From Pithys albifrons albifrons (Eukaryota > Chordata > Aves > Passeriformes > Thamnophilidae), in assembly GCF_047495875.1 (NCBI RefSeq), contig NC_092463.1, positions 5,207,557 to 5,271,556 on the forward strand: 64,000 bases of DNA, given 5' to 3'. A model generated the notes under the pieces. It saw nothing but the letters and a program-made list of their open reading frames with translations. It ran no database searches and was not told the origin of the DNA. A program made the translations under genes and the position numbers. Numbering within the stretch: position 1 is the stretch's first letter; each line of letters opens with the position of its first letter. Shown here one piece after another: positions 36,598-48,079 of this stretch.

Positions 36598-39049
36598 ACT
36601 GATGCTGAAGCATGTGAGTTTAGTCCAGTATGTGTTCAGTCTGGTTTTATAACTATTTTATTACTATGCCTCTCTTTCTGACCTCCTGCAAGGAAAATCT
36701 TTAAAAGTGCTTTAAAAATGGAAAAATGCTGCAAAGCACAGTCTGGCACAGGTGTGCCAGCCCAGGGGTGGGAATGGATTGCTGGGGCTGTTAGGAGCAG
36801 GGAAGCTGTGCTGCAAAACACTGCTGGGGTCTCATAGTGCCTGGCCCTGCTCCCCCTGTTGAGACCTGTCCTATTTTCATGCTACCACCAGCTCCCCAAC
36901 AAATGAGCCATGTCATCCGCTCCTTCCAGCACTGTCACCAGCTCTGCTTTGTGCATTATGGCCAGCCACTGACTCTTTGTTTCTTCCTGAACAAAATGCC
37001 ACTGTTTGTCTAGAGAAGGGATGCAAACGTAGCAGAGTCTGAGTGGGAGACGTAACCGACTCCAGATGTGCACTGAGAGCAGGATGGGAATGAACATTCC
37101 CTGTGTCTGCCGGGGACAGGAAAGTGTCTGGGCTTAAACTGCAGTGAGGAACATCTAATTCCAGGAAAAGCTTTGAAGGGTGAAAAGGAGAGAGTCAAGG
37201 GAAGCCGTTGCCCAGGAAGACTGGAATTCCAGCCAATGGATATTTTTAGCACTGGGTTGGGCAATACTCTAATTTCACTCTGCCTTGGGAGATGTATTAG
37301 GAGGCTGATCACTCCCCAGTTCCTTATGGCCTCATTTGATGTATTATATTTATTTATTTGTGTTTATATAGCATTTAAAGGCTCTCATCTAGGGGCTTGT
37401 GGGTTTCTGTTTATGTGCACATGGATTTCAGCAAGGGGCAGGGAGTTCACAATGTGACTGGACATATATCAGAGTGCTTATCAGTAATGATATGCAGATA
37501 AGGGAGTTCTAAAGCTCTCATTTTAGAGAAAAGAGAGGTTTTTGAATGTGTTTCCATGAAAAGCAGTGAGTGGGGAGCAGGACTGGCGGAAGTCCCACAC
37601 TCTTTTCCTTCCCCTCTCCCATCCTCATGTTCCCAGGGCTTATCTCATTCCGACTCCAGGACTGATGGGACCCCTCGAAGAGCTGATAAAAGTCATAGGG
37701 ATGGGAGAACACTGACCCAACAAGGGCCCAGGCACTCGTCCCAAGTTAATAAGCTGAGGTGTCTTGGGAGAATCTGGTGAGCATCAAAGTCATGAGAAGG
37801 GAGGACTGAGGTGACCAGCTGGAAACTGGGGAAGATGTGGGAGGCTTCCAAAGATTTCCTTGGCAAAACTCAGTGGCAAAAATTACTTCATTGAGACGAC
37901 AGAAACCTGTGACGTGACAGAGCTTTTACCTATGCATTTTCCTCTCTGAGCAGCATTTAGGAGGAAATAATGTCAGAAAACTGTTGTCTGTCCTCTTTGG
38001 TAGTTTCTACACCAGGAAATCTATTGCAGTTGTGCTGTGCAGTTATTTGGGCAGTCTTTGTGAGCAGCCCAGGCGGGCTGTGCTCCTCTGTGAAGCTGTA
38101 CAGCTCATCCCAGCAGTGCCTGCTGCCAGCTCTTCGCAGAGGTGCCAGCGAAGCTCTTGCGAAGCACTTTGGGATGGAAATCACAATCTATATTTGTAAC
38201 ACATCAGCCTTCTCAAACACAAAGAACAAAAAAAGAAAAGAGAAGAAAGAAACCTTTTTGTTCCTCCTGGGAGGAGCTCTTATCTGATTCCTGAAGATCG
38301 TTTTAGTGTCTGCGCTATTTTTGTAGCTGGAAGTGCAGTCTGCTAAAGAGCAAGCAGTGCTGAGAACCTCCCAGAAATTCATTGCGAAAGTAGGAGGCCA
38401 AAAGTTGAGCAGGGATGTGGAAAGCAAACAACAGCATGCTTTGCTGCCTCTGAATTTGATCTCCCTCTCTGAAGTCCTACCAGCCGTATGGCTCCTGAGC
38501 TCGGAGACAGCTGGGCTGGAGCAAACAGCCTTGACACAGAGGTCTGCTGGGCAAGATAAAGTTACTTGAGCATCTTTGCCCCATCACTGTCTAACGTGTC
38601 ACATTTGGTGTCTGCTATCGATTTTCAGTGCTTGGGAACCTTATGACCATCAACCTATAGATCTGAATTAACTCCTGACCTCTTGGGAGGTGATGCTGCT
38701 GAGCTGCAGAGTTCAGACCTTTTACCAGTTTGCTGTTCCTGCCCTTCAGGTTGGCCACCTGTATGCAGCTGCCCACCTTTCCTTGGAAACATCAGAGGGA
38801 TAGAACTCAGGGAAACAGACCCCTCTTTGCTGCTTTTCCAAAATGGTGATGGGTGCTGCGACAAATGTGGGATAGCAGGCTGCTTCTCTCCTGTTCACTC
38901 AGGAAAAAAAGGGGAGAGCTGCCAATTTATTTTTTTTTCCTCATAGAGTCGGAGAATCATGTGATTGAAAATCTTGCAGAAGGTGGGGGTTTTCTCCATT
39001 TTCTTTTTGTTTTGTTTTTGTTAATGCACAATCCAAAGCACTGATCCCC
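36598..39049. other. Intergenic, no gene seen
   Basis: Unique-looking sequence. There is an A/G-rich run at about 38222-38250 (AAAAAAAGAAAAGAGAAGAAAG). A few CpGs persist at 38050-38165. No gene. Confidence 0.6.
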
Positions 39050-39312
39050 TGACGTATGGCTGCTGACAGGTGCCCATCTGCTCCCCGTGGAAGCCCATCT
39101 TTTCCTACGTCTTCTCCCGTAGCATGGGAGATGGGGTGAGGCAGCAGCGTCAGGCTGGCGCGTGTGCTCCTGGCACAGCAGAGCGGCTCTGCCGGGTGTC
39201 TGCAGCCGGATGGGACACGGGATGCAGGACTGCATCTCTCCACAGATGGTTGTCATGCAATCGAGTCTGCTCAACCTTGCCGGTGTCGGAAACGTCGCTG
39301 TCTGCGTCGCCT
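39050..39312. promoter_or_regulatory. CpG-rich block, candidate regulatory element
   Basis: About 18 CpGs occur in 263 bases, including GGCGCGTG, CAGCCGGATGGGACACGG and TTGCCGGTGTCGGAAACGTCG. It lies between AT-rich sequences and just upstream of a CR1-dense zone. Frames across it have no recognisable protein. It could be an isolated CpG-island-like element, a promoter of an unannotated transcript or a constrained enhancer. Confidence 0.35.
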
Positions 39313-40265
39313 GAGCACCCAGGGAAAGGGGGAGAGGGAAAATTACACTGCTGCAAAGGCAAACGTGTGTTCATCAAACCTGTGAGTGCTGTGGCCCCAT
39401 CTTCGTTTGCATCTGTGTGATTCCAGCAGGGAATCAGTTAAATTTTGATAGTGCTTCTATTAAGCCAGGAAAAGTTTGACCTCTGCCTCTTCTTTACTTC
39501 TAGCTGAATTCGAAAGATTATGACAAAGCCTGTGTAGGTGTGTTCCCAGTATTTAGTTTCCAAAAGATGGAAATATCATCTTCCTCAACCTTTGGTGGTT
39601 TTAGCAGTGGGAGCTGGAGCACTGTGTTCTTGGCTCAGGGACTGTGTGGCTGGCCCAGCTCCTGGACCTTGGTTTCTTCCCACTGGCTCTGCAGCCCCCT
39701 CACTGCTCTGCCAATGGCAGGGCAGGGGTGCCAAAATTATGGCAGGAGGCAAAACTTGCTGCATTGTGTTGTCCTGCTGAGAGTGATTTATGGCATTTTG
39801 GGGGTCATGGAGAAGCCAAAGGGTGTGTGCACACTTTTCCTCCCCTTTCTTTCTGTGTATATATAAATATATGTGAATGCTGCTACTGCTGGCTCCTGAA
39901 CGTATTCATATTTGTTTAGCCCTGGATTCATCCCACCCTAAATTTGCCTGAGGTGCCTGGCTCTGGAGCACAGACATCCTTGGGCTCCCTCTGTTGTCAA
40001 TGGAGTGAAGCACCTGCAGAAGGTGACCCAGCTCTTAGGTGAGAGTTCTGTTCATTTCCTTCTGGCTCATTCTGCACCAGCAAAGCACCTGCAGGCAGCT
40101 GGGAAGGATCTGGACCCACCAATCTTCCCAGGTATCCAGGACCCTGAGATGGGCTTTCTTGCACCAGTTCCAGCACAGACATGGGACATGAAGGTGGCCC
40201 TGCCCAAGGGAGCTTGTGATCTCATGGACCATCTACCTAGACAGCTACAAAACCAGGAGCACCAG
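39313..40265. other. Intergenic, no gene seen
   Basis: Unique-looking sequence, G/C moderate. A short TATATAAATATATG run occurs at about 39858. Confidence 0.6.
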
Positions 40266-41085
40266 GTCACAGAATCACAGAATGGCTTGTATTGGAAGGG
40301 ACCTTAAAGACCATCTTGTTCCAACGCCTTGCCATGGGCAGGGACACCTTCCACTAGACCAGGTTGCTCCAAACCCCATCCAACCTGGCCTTGAACACTT
40401 CCAGGGATGGGGCAGCCACAGCGTCTCTGGGCAAGCACCACACCATCCTCACAGGCAAGAATTTTTTCCTAATATCTAACCTAAACCTGTCCTTTGTAAG
40501 TTTGAACCATTCCACTTTGTCCAATTGCTACATGCCTTCATAAAAAGTCCCTCTCCAGCTCTCTTGGAGCCTCTTCACATACTGGAATCTGCTAGCAGGT
40601 CATGCCAGAGTCTTCTCTTCCCAGGCTGAACAACCCCTGCTCTCTCACCCTGTCTCCACAGCAGAGGAGCTCCAGCATTCTGAGTAACTTTATGGCCTCT
40701 TGTGGATTGGCTCCAGCAGGTTCATGTGCTTCTTACATTGGGGGTCCCAGAGCTGGGCACAGCACTCCAGGTGGGGTCTCACCAGAGTGGAGCAGAGGGG
40801 CAGAATCCCCTCCCTCACCTGCTGCCCACTCTGCTGGGGATGCAGCCCAGGACACAGTTGACTTTCTGGGCTGCCAGAGCCCATTGCCAGGTCATGTCCA
40901 GTGTCTCATCCAATATTCCCAAATCCTTCTTCCCAGGGCTGCTGTCAATCCATTCTCTTCCCACCTTGTACCTATGCTTGGGATTATCCTGACCAAGGTG
41001 CAGGATCTTGCACTTGACCTTGTTGAACTTCATGAGGTTTACATGGACTCCCCTCTCCAGCCTGTCAAGATGCCTCTGCATAGCC
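40266..41085 (-). mobile_element. CR1 LINE, longest copy, with end of ORF2
   Basis: It begins CACAGAATCACAGAATGGC at its 3' terminus and runs leftmost-to-right as the reverse complement of CR1 for about 820 bases, with landmarks GCAGAGGAGCTCCAGCATTCTG, GGGGTCCCAGAGCTGGGCACAGC, GTGGGGTCTCACCAGAG and TTGAACTTCATGAGGTTTACATGG. The inner part encodes the degraded C-terminus of the reverse transcriptase (separate entry). The 5' side is truncated within ORF2. Confidence 0.95.
40690..41085 (-). pseudogene. Degenerate CR1 ORF2 C-terminus (reverse transcriptase tail)
   Basis: Translation of the - strand gives LMKFNKVKCKILHLGQDNP, SSPGKKDLGILDETLDMT and ALAAQKVNCVLGCIPS in one frame, then ILPLCSTLVRPHLECCAQLW and CKKHMNLLEPIHKRP in another. 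These are conserved landmarks of the CR1 ORF2 C-terminal segment. The change of frame near 40.83-40.88 kb shows a frameshift. The N-terminal endonuclease and catalytic RT motifs are absent because of 5' truncation, so the element cannot move on its own. Confidence 0.88.
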
Positions 41086-42784
41086 AGGTTTGGGTAGAAG
41101 CAGAGGAGCTCATCCTTCTCTGGATTGGCTGGAGATGTCTGAGATCCTGAAAGCACCTGCCCCATATTCCCAAGCCCTGTGATACCTTCTTGTGCATTGC
41201 TTCATAATAAAGGAGAGTTGGAAGAAGGGCAGTGAGATGACATTGCAGAAGTCCCCGGGGTGAGACCTCTGCAGTGGGAAGCTGTCTTCTCAAGTCCAAT
41301 GAACTGATGGTGATGGTGATCCTGCAGCTGCTCGGAGAGGGGAGCTGGCATCTTGAGAGCCAGGAGAAATTAAACAGCGAGGAGAGATGAGAGATAGGGC
41401 AGGGCACGCCTTGAGATGAAAGACATGTGGCTTGTGTTTGAGTAGTAGTGACGTTCTGTGGAGAGGAGTATTTATTTCTTCATTAACACAGTGCCTGAAC
41501 AAGTTTATCTTGAAGCACTGAACAAGTGTCATTAATGTTTCCTTTGAGCAAACAAGGCTCTTTGATAATGCCTACCCTCTTCTGACCTTTATTTTAATTT
41601 TGAATGTTACTAATTAACACCGATCATTCATTCAAACACTAAACTGGTTGTTCCTGCTAAATGCAAAGCAAATGCTTTGTGGTCAGGAGAAAAATGTGGG
41701 CAGGCTTCTGTAGGGAAACTCCAGGGCTGTGGGACACCCTATGCAAACCAGGCACTGGGATGTTCAAACAGGGGAATTTCCTCTCAGGTCTTGGGGGAGT
41801 AGCTGGGAATAACACATCCCATAGGAAAGGAAAGGAAGCTCTCAGCAGATAGACTGTGAAGCCAGTGCCAGGACCCAGGGCCAGTTAAACACTATTTTTA
41901 AGTGTGCTTCTGAAGTGTCTGGTTTACAGCACCCTTGGCAAGTTTGTTTGGTGGCAGCTGGAGAGAATGGTTTTGTTCTGATACCAACCCTCTCCCCATC
42001 TTTGCCTGCAGTGTTGACCAAGCAACCCCTTGTCACGGGGGATGATTCTCCATGCTCAGAGGAACATTCATGCAGCCTGTGCACCATTCTCAGCCTGCTC
42101 TCCAGAGCAAACCTGCCCACCAACCCCACTAAAATTCCTCAGACCTGTGCTTGGAGACTGTCTTCAGGGAGTTTCTCCAAAATACAGGCAGAAAGTGGGG
42201 AACTCGGGGCCAGGGGGCCAGAAGATCTGGGATGGGGTTTGGGGAGCAGGGAGGAGTTACTGCAGGGAAACCAAGGGCCAAGGTTTTCTTTCTCTGCAAA
42301 AGTCCTACCTGGGCATTTTACTTGGATAACTAATGGAGAGTGAGATCTCTTACTTCGAGAGGAGCTTCCTGATGCACCCACCATGGGGTTGCTGGTGGTG
42401 TGAAGGAGGAGCTGGATATTTCCCCATATTTCCTCCACAAGCTTAAGGGACACACCAGGATTCTGAGTTCCAGTGTAAAACCCTCCCTGTTTCCTATGAG
42501 CATGAGTAACCACTGTGGCGAGACAGATTGTGGTCAGGACATAGAGGCTGGGGATTTGGAGGTCAAATTCTTCTTTAACGTACAGCAGCACAGCCTTTGG
42601 TGCATCACAGCTGGTGGGGTCAGTTGGGTGGTACCTGCAGACAGAGCTGAAGCTCGCCCTGGAATCTTTTATGGCTCTGGAAGCAAACCTGCCAAGGCTT
42701 TAATTACCACACTTCCCTGCAGAGAGTTCTGGATCTCCACCACTGAAGTGTTTTTTATCTTGTCACTGGTTAAGTTGCTGTTTT
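41086..42784. other. Intergenic, no gene seen
   Basis: Unique-looking sequence between two CR1 copies. The 150-codon - strand frame at 42139-42591 shows no recognisable domain. Confidence 0.6.
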
Positions 42785-43160
42785 TCAGCCTGGAGAAGAG
42801 AAGTCTCTGGGGAGATCTTAGAGCCCCTTCCAGTGCCTAAAGGGGCTCCAGGAGAGCTGGGGAGGAACTCTGGACAAGGGCATGGAGGGACAGGACAAGG
42901 GGGAGTGGCTTCACACTGTTAGAGGGCAGGGTTAGATGGGATATTGGGGAGAAATTCTTGGCTGTGAGGGTGGTGAGGCCCTGGCACAGGTTGCCCAGAG
43001 AAGCTGTGCATGCTCCATTCTGGGAAGTGTTCGAGGCCAGGTTGGATGGGGCTTGGAGCAACCTGGTGTAGTGGAGGGTGTCCCTGCCCATGGCGGGGGG
43101 TTAGAATGAGATGACCTTTAAGGTCCCTTCCAACCCAAACCATTCCATAGATTCTATGGA
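42785..43160 (+). mobile_element. CR1 LINE 3' fragment
   Basis: Sense orientation: CAGCCTGGAGAAGAGAAGTC, CTGGACAAGGGCATGGAGGG, GTGGTGAGGCCCTGGCACAG, GAGCAACCTGGTGTAGTGG, GTCCCTTCCAACCC and the terminal ATTCCATAGATTCTATGG. It is the most complete of the + strand copies in this cluster. Confidence 0.95.
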
Positions 43161-43965
43161 GCAATATGGACTCATGCAGGCCCTTCATGAGGCATGTGTG
43201 CCTACAGCTTTCTCCCTAAATGCTTAGCAATTTTACCAGCTTTGGCCTGTTTCTTGGAAAGAAGAAGCAAATGTGACTGAAAATGTAGCAGCAGCAAAGA
43301 CAGGACGCATCTATTTTGGTCTAATAATGGCTGCACTATCTCACAGTCTGGTATCAGTGTGGTCCCATGATATTTCTAGCACAAACGAGGGAAGATAAAA
43401 CACCCACTGGCAATGAATGTCAAGCCTGTAACAGCTTCCAGAGCAGGCCAGTAGATATAAATATGACTTTTTAGTTGCCACACACCAACAGGTTGGCACA
43501 GGTAAACAAAACCTCTTTCCTAGCTCCCATGAGAGTTTTTAGCACCCACAGAACAATCTATTTTGCACAGCTCTGTGTCTGTTAGAAACTCAGCTTGCCT
43601 TTTGCCATGCTACCTCAGCCTGTAAGTCCCACAGATCTGATTCTGAGCAGGATAGTTTAAACTTCCCATTCAAGAGCTCCACCACATCAGAGAGCAGCAA
43701 ATGAATCACGTACAAGCCTTTATCTGATGGTGTGTTTTTGTAAAAGGAGTGACATGCAGTGAGGAACTTGCTGTTGCAGGGAATTTGTGTTTACATAAAT
43801 CTCCAGCCCACAGATTTATTTTCCTCTGCCATTCCCTGTATGTAAAATCCTCATTGGGAGCTATTTAAAAACCATCAGCATACAAGTAGTTTACAAACTG
43901 AAGCTGGGAAGGGGGAGGAAATTCATGATTGCAAAAGGGTGCAGTGTTTAGGGAGCTGGTCTTGT
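43161..43965. other. Intergenic, no gene seen
   Basis: AT-rich unique-looking sequence between CR1 copies. It contains CAGTAGATATAAATATGAC and similar AT-rich motifs but no frame or repeat I can name. Confidence 0.6.
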
Positions 43966-44125
43966 GGCTGCTGGGAGACCTCAGAGCACCTTCCAGTACC
44001 AAAGGGCTTCCAAGAGAGCTGGAGAGGGACTTTGGACAAGGGCATGAACTGACAGGACAAGGAGGAATGGCCTTAAGCTAAAGGAGGGTAGATTTAGATT
44101 AGGTATTAGGCAAGAGATTTTCCAT
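43966..44125 (+). mobile_element. CR1 LINE internal fragment lacking its 3' end
   Basis: GGGAGACCTCAGAGCACC, CCAAGAGAGCTGGAGAGGGAC, GGACAAGGGCATGAACTGACAGG and GATTTAGATTAGGTATTAGG match the middle of the sense copy at 42785. The similarity then stops abruptly near CATAAATGTTATGG. Loss of the 3' end is unusual for CR1, which truncates from the 5' side, so a later deletion is likely. Confidence 0.85.
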
Positions 44126-44804
44126 AAATGTTATGGTTTTGTGTTTTTTATAATGCAGAAAGCAAGGGGTATGTTGAATGTCCATGAAGATATCAATACC
44201 TAAGGACAAAAATAACATATTATCTCTACTCCTGGCAGGAGTTAATCAGTTTATTATGCATTAAGAAAATGCTTGCAGGCCTTGAGCCTTGCAAGGGGTC
44301 TGAAGCAGAATCTCTCAGATCTAAAATGATGCTTTACCAGCTTCAAAAACCTTGAGAACAGGCCCTTAAATCCCCCTTATTTATGTGATTCGGCTGATCA
44401 CCAACTGTCTTGCCTCAAACATTTCCCATCATATCAGCTCTGGTACCCTCCCTTTTGGAGGCTCTTGTACAGAAGATGACGTGCTTGCCAAGCCAAGCAC
44501 TGCAAAGTTGGAGAATACCAGAAGTGATTTTCTTGGGCAGCCCTAATTTCCTCTCCCTGTCCATGATTTTCCCTTATGTCTATCTCAGGCAATATGTCTC
44601 CCACTCTTGGTTTCCTTGCCTGGACCTGCCAATGTATCCTACCCAAATCCAGGTTTTCCTTTCCTCCATATGCTTGTGCTTTCCTCAGCAGAGTTTAAAA
44701 GTTTCTCCTAACAAACAGAACAGCAGCCTCCAGTCTTGAGCCCGGGTCCTTTGCAGAGGAGGCTGACAGTGTGGCTGCAGCAGATGGTCTGGAAAATCTC
44801 CTTT
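44126..44804. other. Intergenic, no gene seen
   Basis: Unique-looking sequence. The 109-codon + strand frame at 44410-44739 has no domain I recognise and probably arises by chance. Confidence 0.6.
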
Positions 44805-45090
44805 GATCACAGAATCACAGAATGGTTTAGGTTGGAAAAGATCTTCAAGGTCATCTTGTTTCAAACCCCCTGCCATGGGCAGGGATACCTTCCACTAGAC
44901 CAGGTTACTCCAAACCCCTTCCAACCTGGCCGTGAACACTTCCAGGGATGGAGCAACCTGTGCCAGTGGCTCACCACCCTCACAGTCAAGAATTGTTTCC
45001 TAACATCTAATCTAACCCTTCCCCGTGCCAGTTTAACACCATTTCCCCTTGTCCTATTTCTACATGTCCTTGGTAGAGCAGTCTCTCCCC
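44805..45090 (-). mobile_element. CR1 LINE 3' fragment
   Basis: It starts ATCACAGAATCACAGAATGG, then CTGCCATGGGCAGGGATACC, CTTCCACTAGACCAGG, CACCACCCTCACAGTCAAG and TTTCCCCTTGTCCTATTTCTAC, i.e. the reverse complement of the CR1 3' region. A deletion has removed the segment with the usual 'cagccacagcttctctgg'. Confidence 0.94.
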
Positions 45091-45904
45091 CCACAACTTG
45101 CTTGGGTGTTCCTGCAGCAGGGAGTCTCTGTTCCTGTGTTACCAATACTGGTCTCATGACCCTTTCCAGATGGTGTCCCATTCACTTGCTTGTAGGGTAG
45201 TCCTGTCCCAAGGAGCAGTTCCCCTCCCAAGCCTCATCCTAGTTCTGGGAAAACCCTTTGGCTCACACATCACTAAATGCTGGCCTGGAGCCCTTGTTTG
45301 CAGGATGCTGAACACATCTGGTGATGCGTGCGTGGGTTTCGATTCTGGTGGTGATAGTTTATCATCACCTACTTAACCCTGCCTCAGATGAGCACGTTGC
45401 ACTGCCCCAGGTTACTTTGTTTGCTGGGGTGGCTGCAGGGAATAACAGCTTGTGCACACAGACATCATTAAAGGCAAGCTCGTTTGTGCAGCACATGCAA
45501 TAGTTGCACTAATGGGTTGTGCCTGTTATTAACGTTCCAGCGGCGCTCGGGGCTCCGGCTGGGATTGGAATGCTTGGTGCCATGCAGGCACTTGGGAAAG
45601 AAATTTTGGTGTGATGTAAGGGGTAGGTAGTTAGCAATGGGGTTTTGTGAGGGGCCAGTCGCTGCCCTGCATAGTTTGGCCTGAGGTTTTTCAGTGCCAG
45701 GAAGGATGTTGCCCAAATGCCAATGAATGCTGGAGTTGGCACCAGGATGGAGCCTCTGCCTGCTCCCATTGCAGGGATCCTGACTTTGCTCCACAGGCTG
45801 TGAAGAAGAGAGAAAGCAGAGATGCAAAGGGGGCTTGCCCTGCTGAAAGAGATCTTTTTGGCATCTCCAGCTCCATCCCTTTGAGGCTGGGCTGCAGGTT
45901 TGAA
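45091..45904. other. Intergenic, no gene seen
   Basis: Unique-looking sequence with a small CpG patch (CAGCGGCGCTCGGGGCTCCGG at 45539-45559). No frame with recognisable content. Confidence 0.55.
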
Positions 45905-46080
45905 AGAAACCCAGAGAAGCTGGGCACACCATCCCTGAAAGTGTTCAAGGTCAGCCTGGATGGTGCTTGGAGAAACGTGGTTTAGTGAAAAGTGTCTCTG
46001 GCCATTACCAGGGTGTTAGAACGAGATGATCTTGAAGGTCCCCTCCAACACAAGCCATTTTATAGTTCTATGATCTATGA
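45905..46080 (+). mobile_element. CR1 LINE 3'-end fragment
   Basis: GAAGCTGGGCACACCATCCC, GAAAGTGTTCAAGGTCAGCC, GGTGCTTGGAGAAACGTGG, TTAGAACGAGATGATCTTGAAG and the terminal TATAGTTCTATGATCTATGA follow the sense CR1 3' end. Confidence 0.9.
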
Positions 46081-47664
46081 AATCAGGTAGAAGGAGGTAG
46101 CAGAGAGCCCTACCAGCAGAGAGCTGCCAAGGAGATGGGGAAAGAACCAGAGCAGAGAGGAGAAAAGAAGGCTGCATTTGCAGTGAAAAAACCCTTAAGC
46201 TCTGTTATTCCTGTGCTAGTTTTAGGGCACTTGTTGGTGTGAGGATGCTGGGCAGAACCTCTCTGCTGTCTGCAGCCACCTCAGCAACACCTCCCACAAG
46301 CTGTAGAGAAGAGAATCTACTTCATCCCAAGCAACAGGTGATTCATCTCTAAACCAGTCTCTTTTCGTGTGTCCCAGACACCCCACTGGGAGTGTGGATT
46401 CAGCAAGATCAGGGGTCAACCCAGCCTCCTCCAATGCCAGGCCGACCCTTGGGTCGGCACATCAAGCCGGGAATATGTGAAGTGTTGCAACAGCCTGAGA
46501 GCAATTAGGGGTGAGGATGCCAAGGAATGTGCTCAGCACTGGATTGATCTATGCTAGGGGGAGGGAGGTGTTTGCAAAAAAACCCCAGCTTGGGTGAGAG
46601 TTCTTTGCTTGCAACAGAATGAGAGGGAAGCCTTTTAATATTGAAGGATATCATAGATTTTCTATTTGCCTTGCAAAACAAAACCCATCCCTCTTCACTG
46701 TGTTTCCACAGCTACACAGATATAAACACACAAATTCCAAGGTTATTCCTGATGGATTTCTTTAGTGTTCAGAGCAGGCTCTTTTCAGAGTTGAAGCTTT
46801 GCTGGAAAGGCTCATTCCAGCAGGAGTGTCCTTAACAGTGCTATTTATTGAAGCAAGGCCTTTATTTTGTGGTGAGCTGTGCTGAGCTGGAGAGCACAGG
46901 GGCTTGAACAAGGGATGCATCTGCTTGTTCAAACTGTGGCAGGGGAAGCAGATATTCAGGGCAATTTTAATGGCTGGAGCAGCTGGGTGGTGAATAACCC
47001 ACATAAGGCTGAGTCTAATTTTTCCCTGAACAGGATGCTCCCTCACACGTGACAATTAATCACAGTGATCAGTGTTTCTGTACCAGCCTTTCCAGAGAAA
47101 CTGAACAATGAGTTCTTGCTCTTTCATGGGATCGAAGCTGAAATTAAGTCTGGAGGCTTAACACTTAGTCAATACTTCCCCAGAAATGGAGGATATTGAA
47201 AGCGAGAAATTACTATGTGGGAAATGTCCCCCAGACTTGCAGTCTGAAGGTCACAGCTGGGATTTATTGGAAATAACTAGGCAGTTGCCATGGCATTTAT
47301 TTTGCCTATAAAAGGTCTTCCAGGTGATGCTTTTTGTCATTAGAACTGCTAAGTGCAAAAGGAAGCATGTTAATTGGATTTCTTTGACAGACAAAACACA
47401 AGAGGGCCCAGGCTGATAAGCAGCTCTTGTCTTTCCACAGAGTTTGCCAGATGAGCACCTCAAAACCTGCTCATACCATGGATGTCCTTGAGTCCTCCTG
47501 CCTGAGCACTGAGCTCCAAATTCGCTTGCTGTGGACAGGGAGACAGAGAAGAAAATGCTGCAGAAGTGGCTGTTTTCTCTCCGTATCTCCATGAAAACTA
47601 TCTCAGAAGGGGCTGGTGAACCCTCCGAAGGGGAACTCCATAGCAGACCTGAGGCTGAACATGA
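46081..47664. other. Intergenic, no gene seen
   Basis: Unique-looking sequence. The stretch 47240-47400 contains GGCATTTATTTTGCCTATAAAAGG (TATAAAAG at 47308), a TATA-like motif without other promoter evidence. Confidence 0.55.
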
Positions 47665-47955
47665 GCATAGAATCCTAGCATGGTTTGGGTTGGAAGGGAC
47701 CTTAAAGATCATCTCATTCCTACCCCCCTGCCATGGGCAGGGACACCTTCCACTAGCCCAGGTTGCTCCAAGCCCCATCCAACCTTGCCTTGAACACTTC
47801 CAGGATTGGGACATCCACAGCTTCTCTGGGCAACCTGTGCCAGGGCCTCACCACCCTCACAGGAAAGAAATTATTCTGAACATCTAATCTAAGTCTCTCA
47901 TATTTCAGTTTAAAACCACTTCCCCTTGTCCTATCACTATCTGCCCTGCCATGAC
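47665..47955 (-). mobile_element. CR1 LINE 3' fragment
   Basis: It starts CATAGAATCCTAGCATGG, then TTTGGGTTGGAAGGGACC, CTAGCCCAGGTTGCTCCAAG, CAACCTGTGCCAGGGCC and TTCCCCTTGTCCTATCACTA: the reverse complement of the CR1 3' region, ending around CTGCCCTGCCATGACC. Confidence 0.95.
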
Positions 47956-48079
47956 CAGGCAGGGATATGCCACATTCTGTGTGGGAAGGATTGGCTGTGG
48001 GGTTGGATTTGTATCTTCATGTGTTTACCACTGGAAAGAGCTGGTCAGTGCTGCTGGGCTATGTTCTGCTTAACAGCCT

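Noticed and set aside
42139..42591. 150-codon minus-strand frame
   Set aside because: No domain, no conserved-looking segments, no transcription signals; expected by chance in 54 kb.
47300..47320. TATAAAAG as a promoter
   Set aside because: A lone TATA-like motif in AT-rich sequence, with no CpG enrichment, downstream frame or other promoter evidence.
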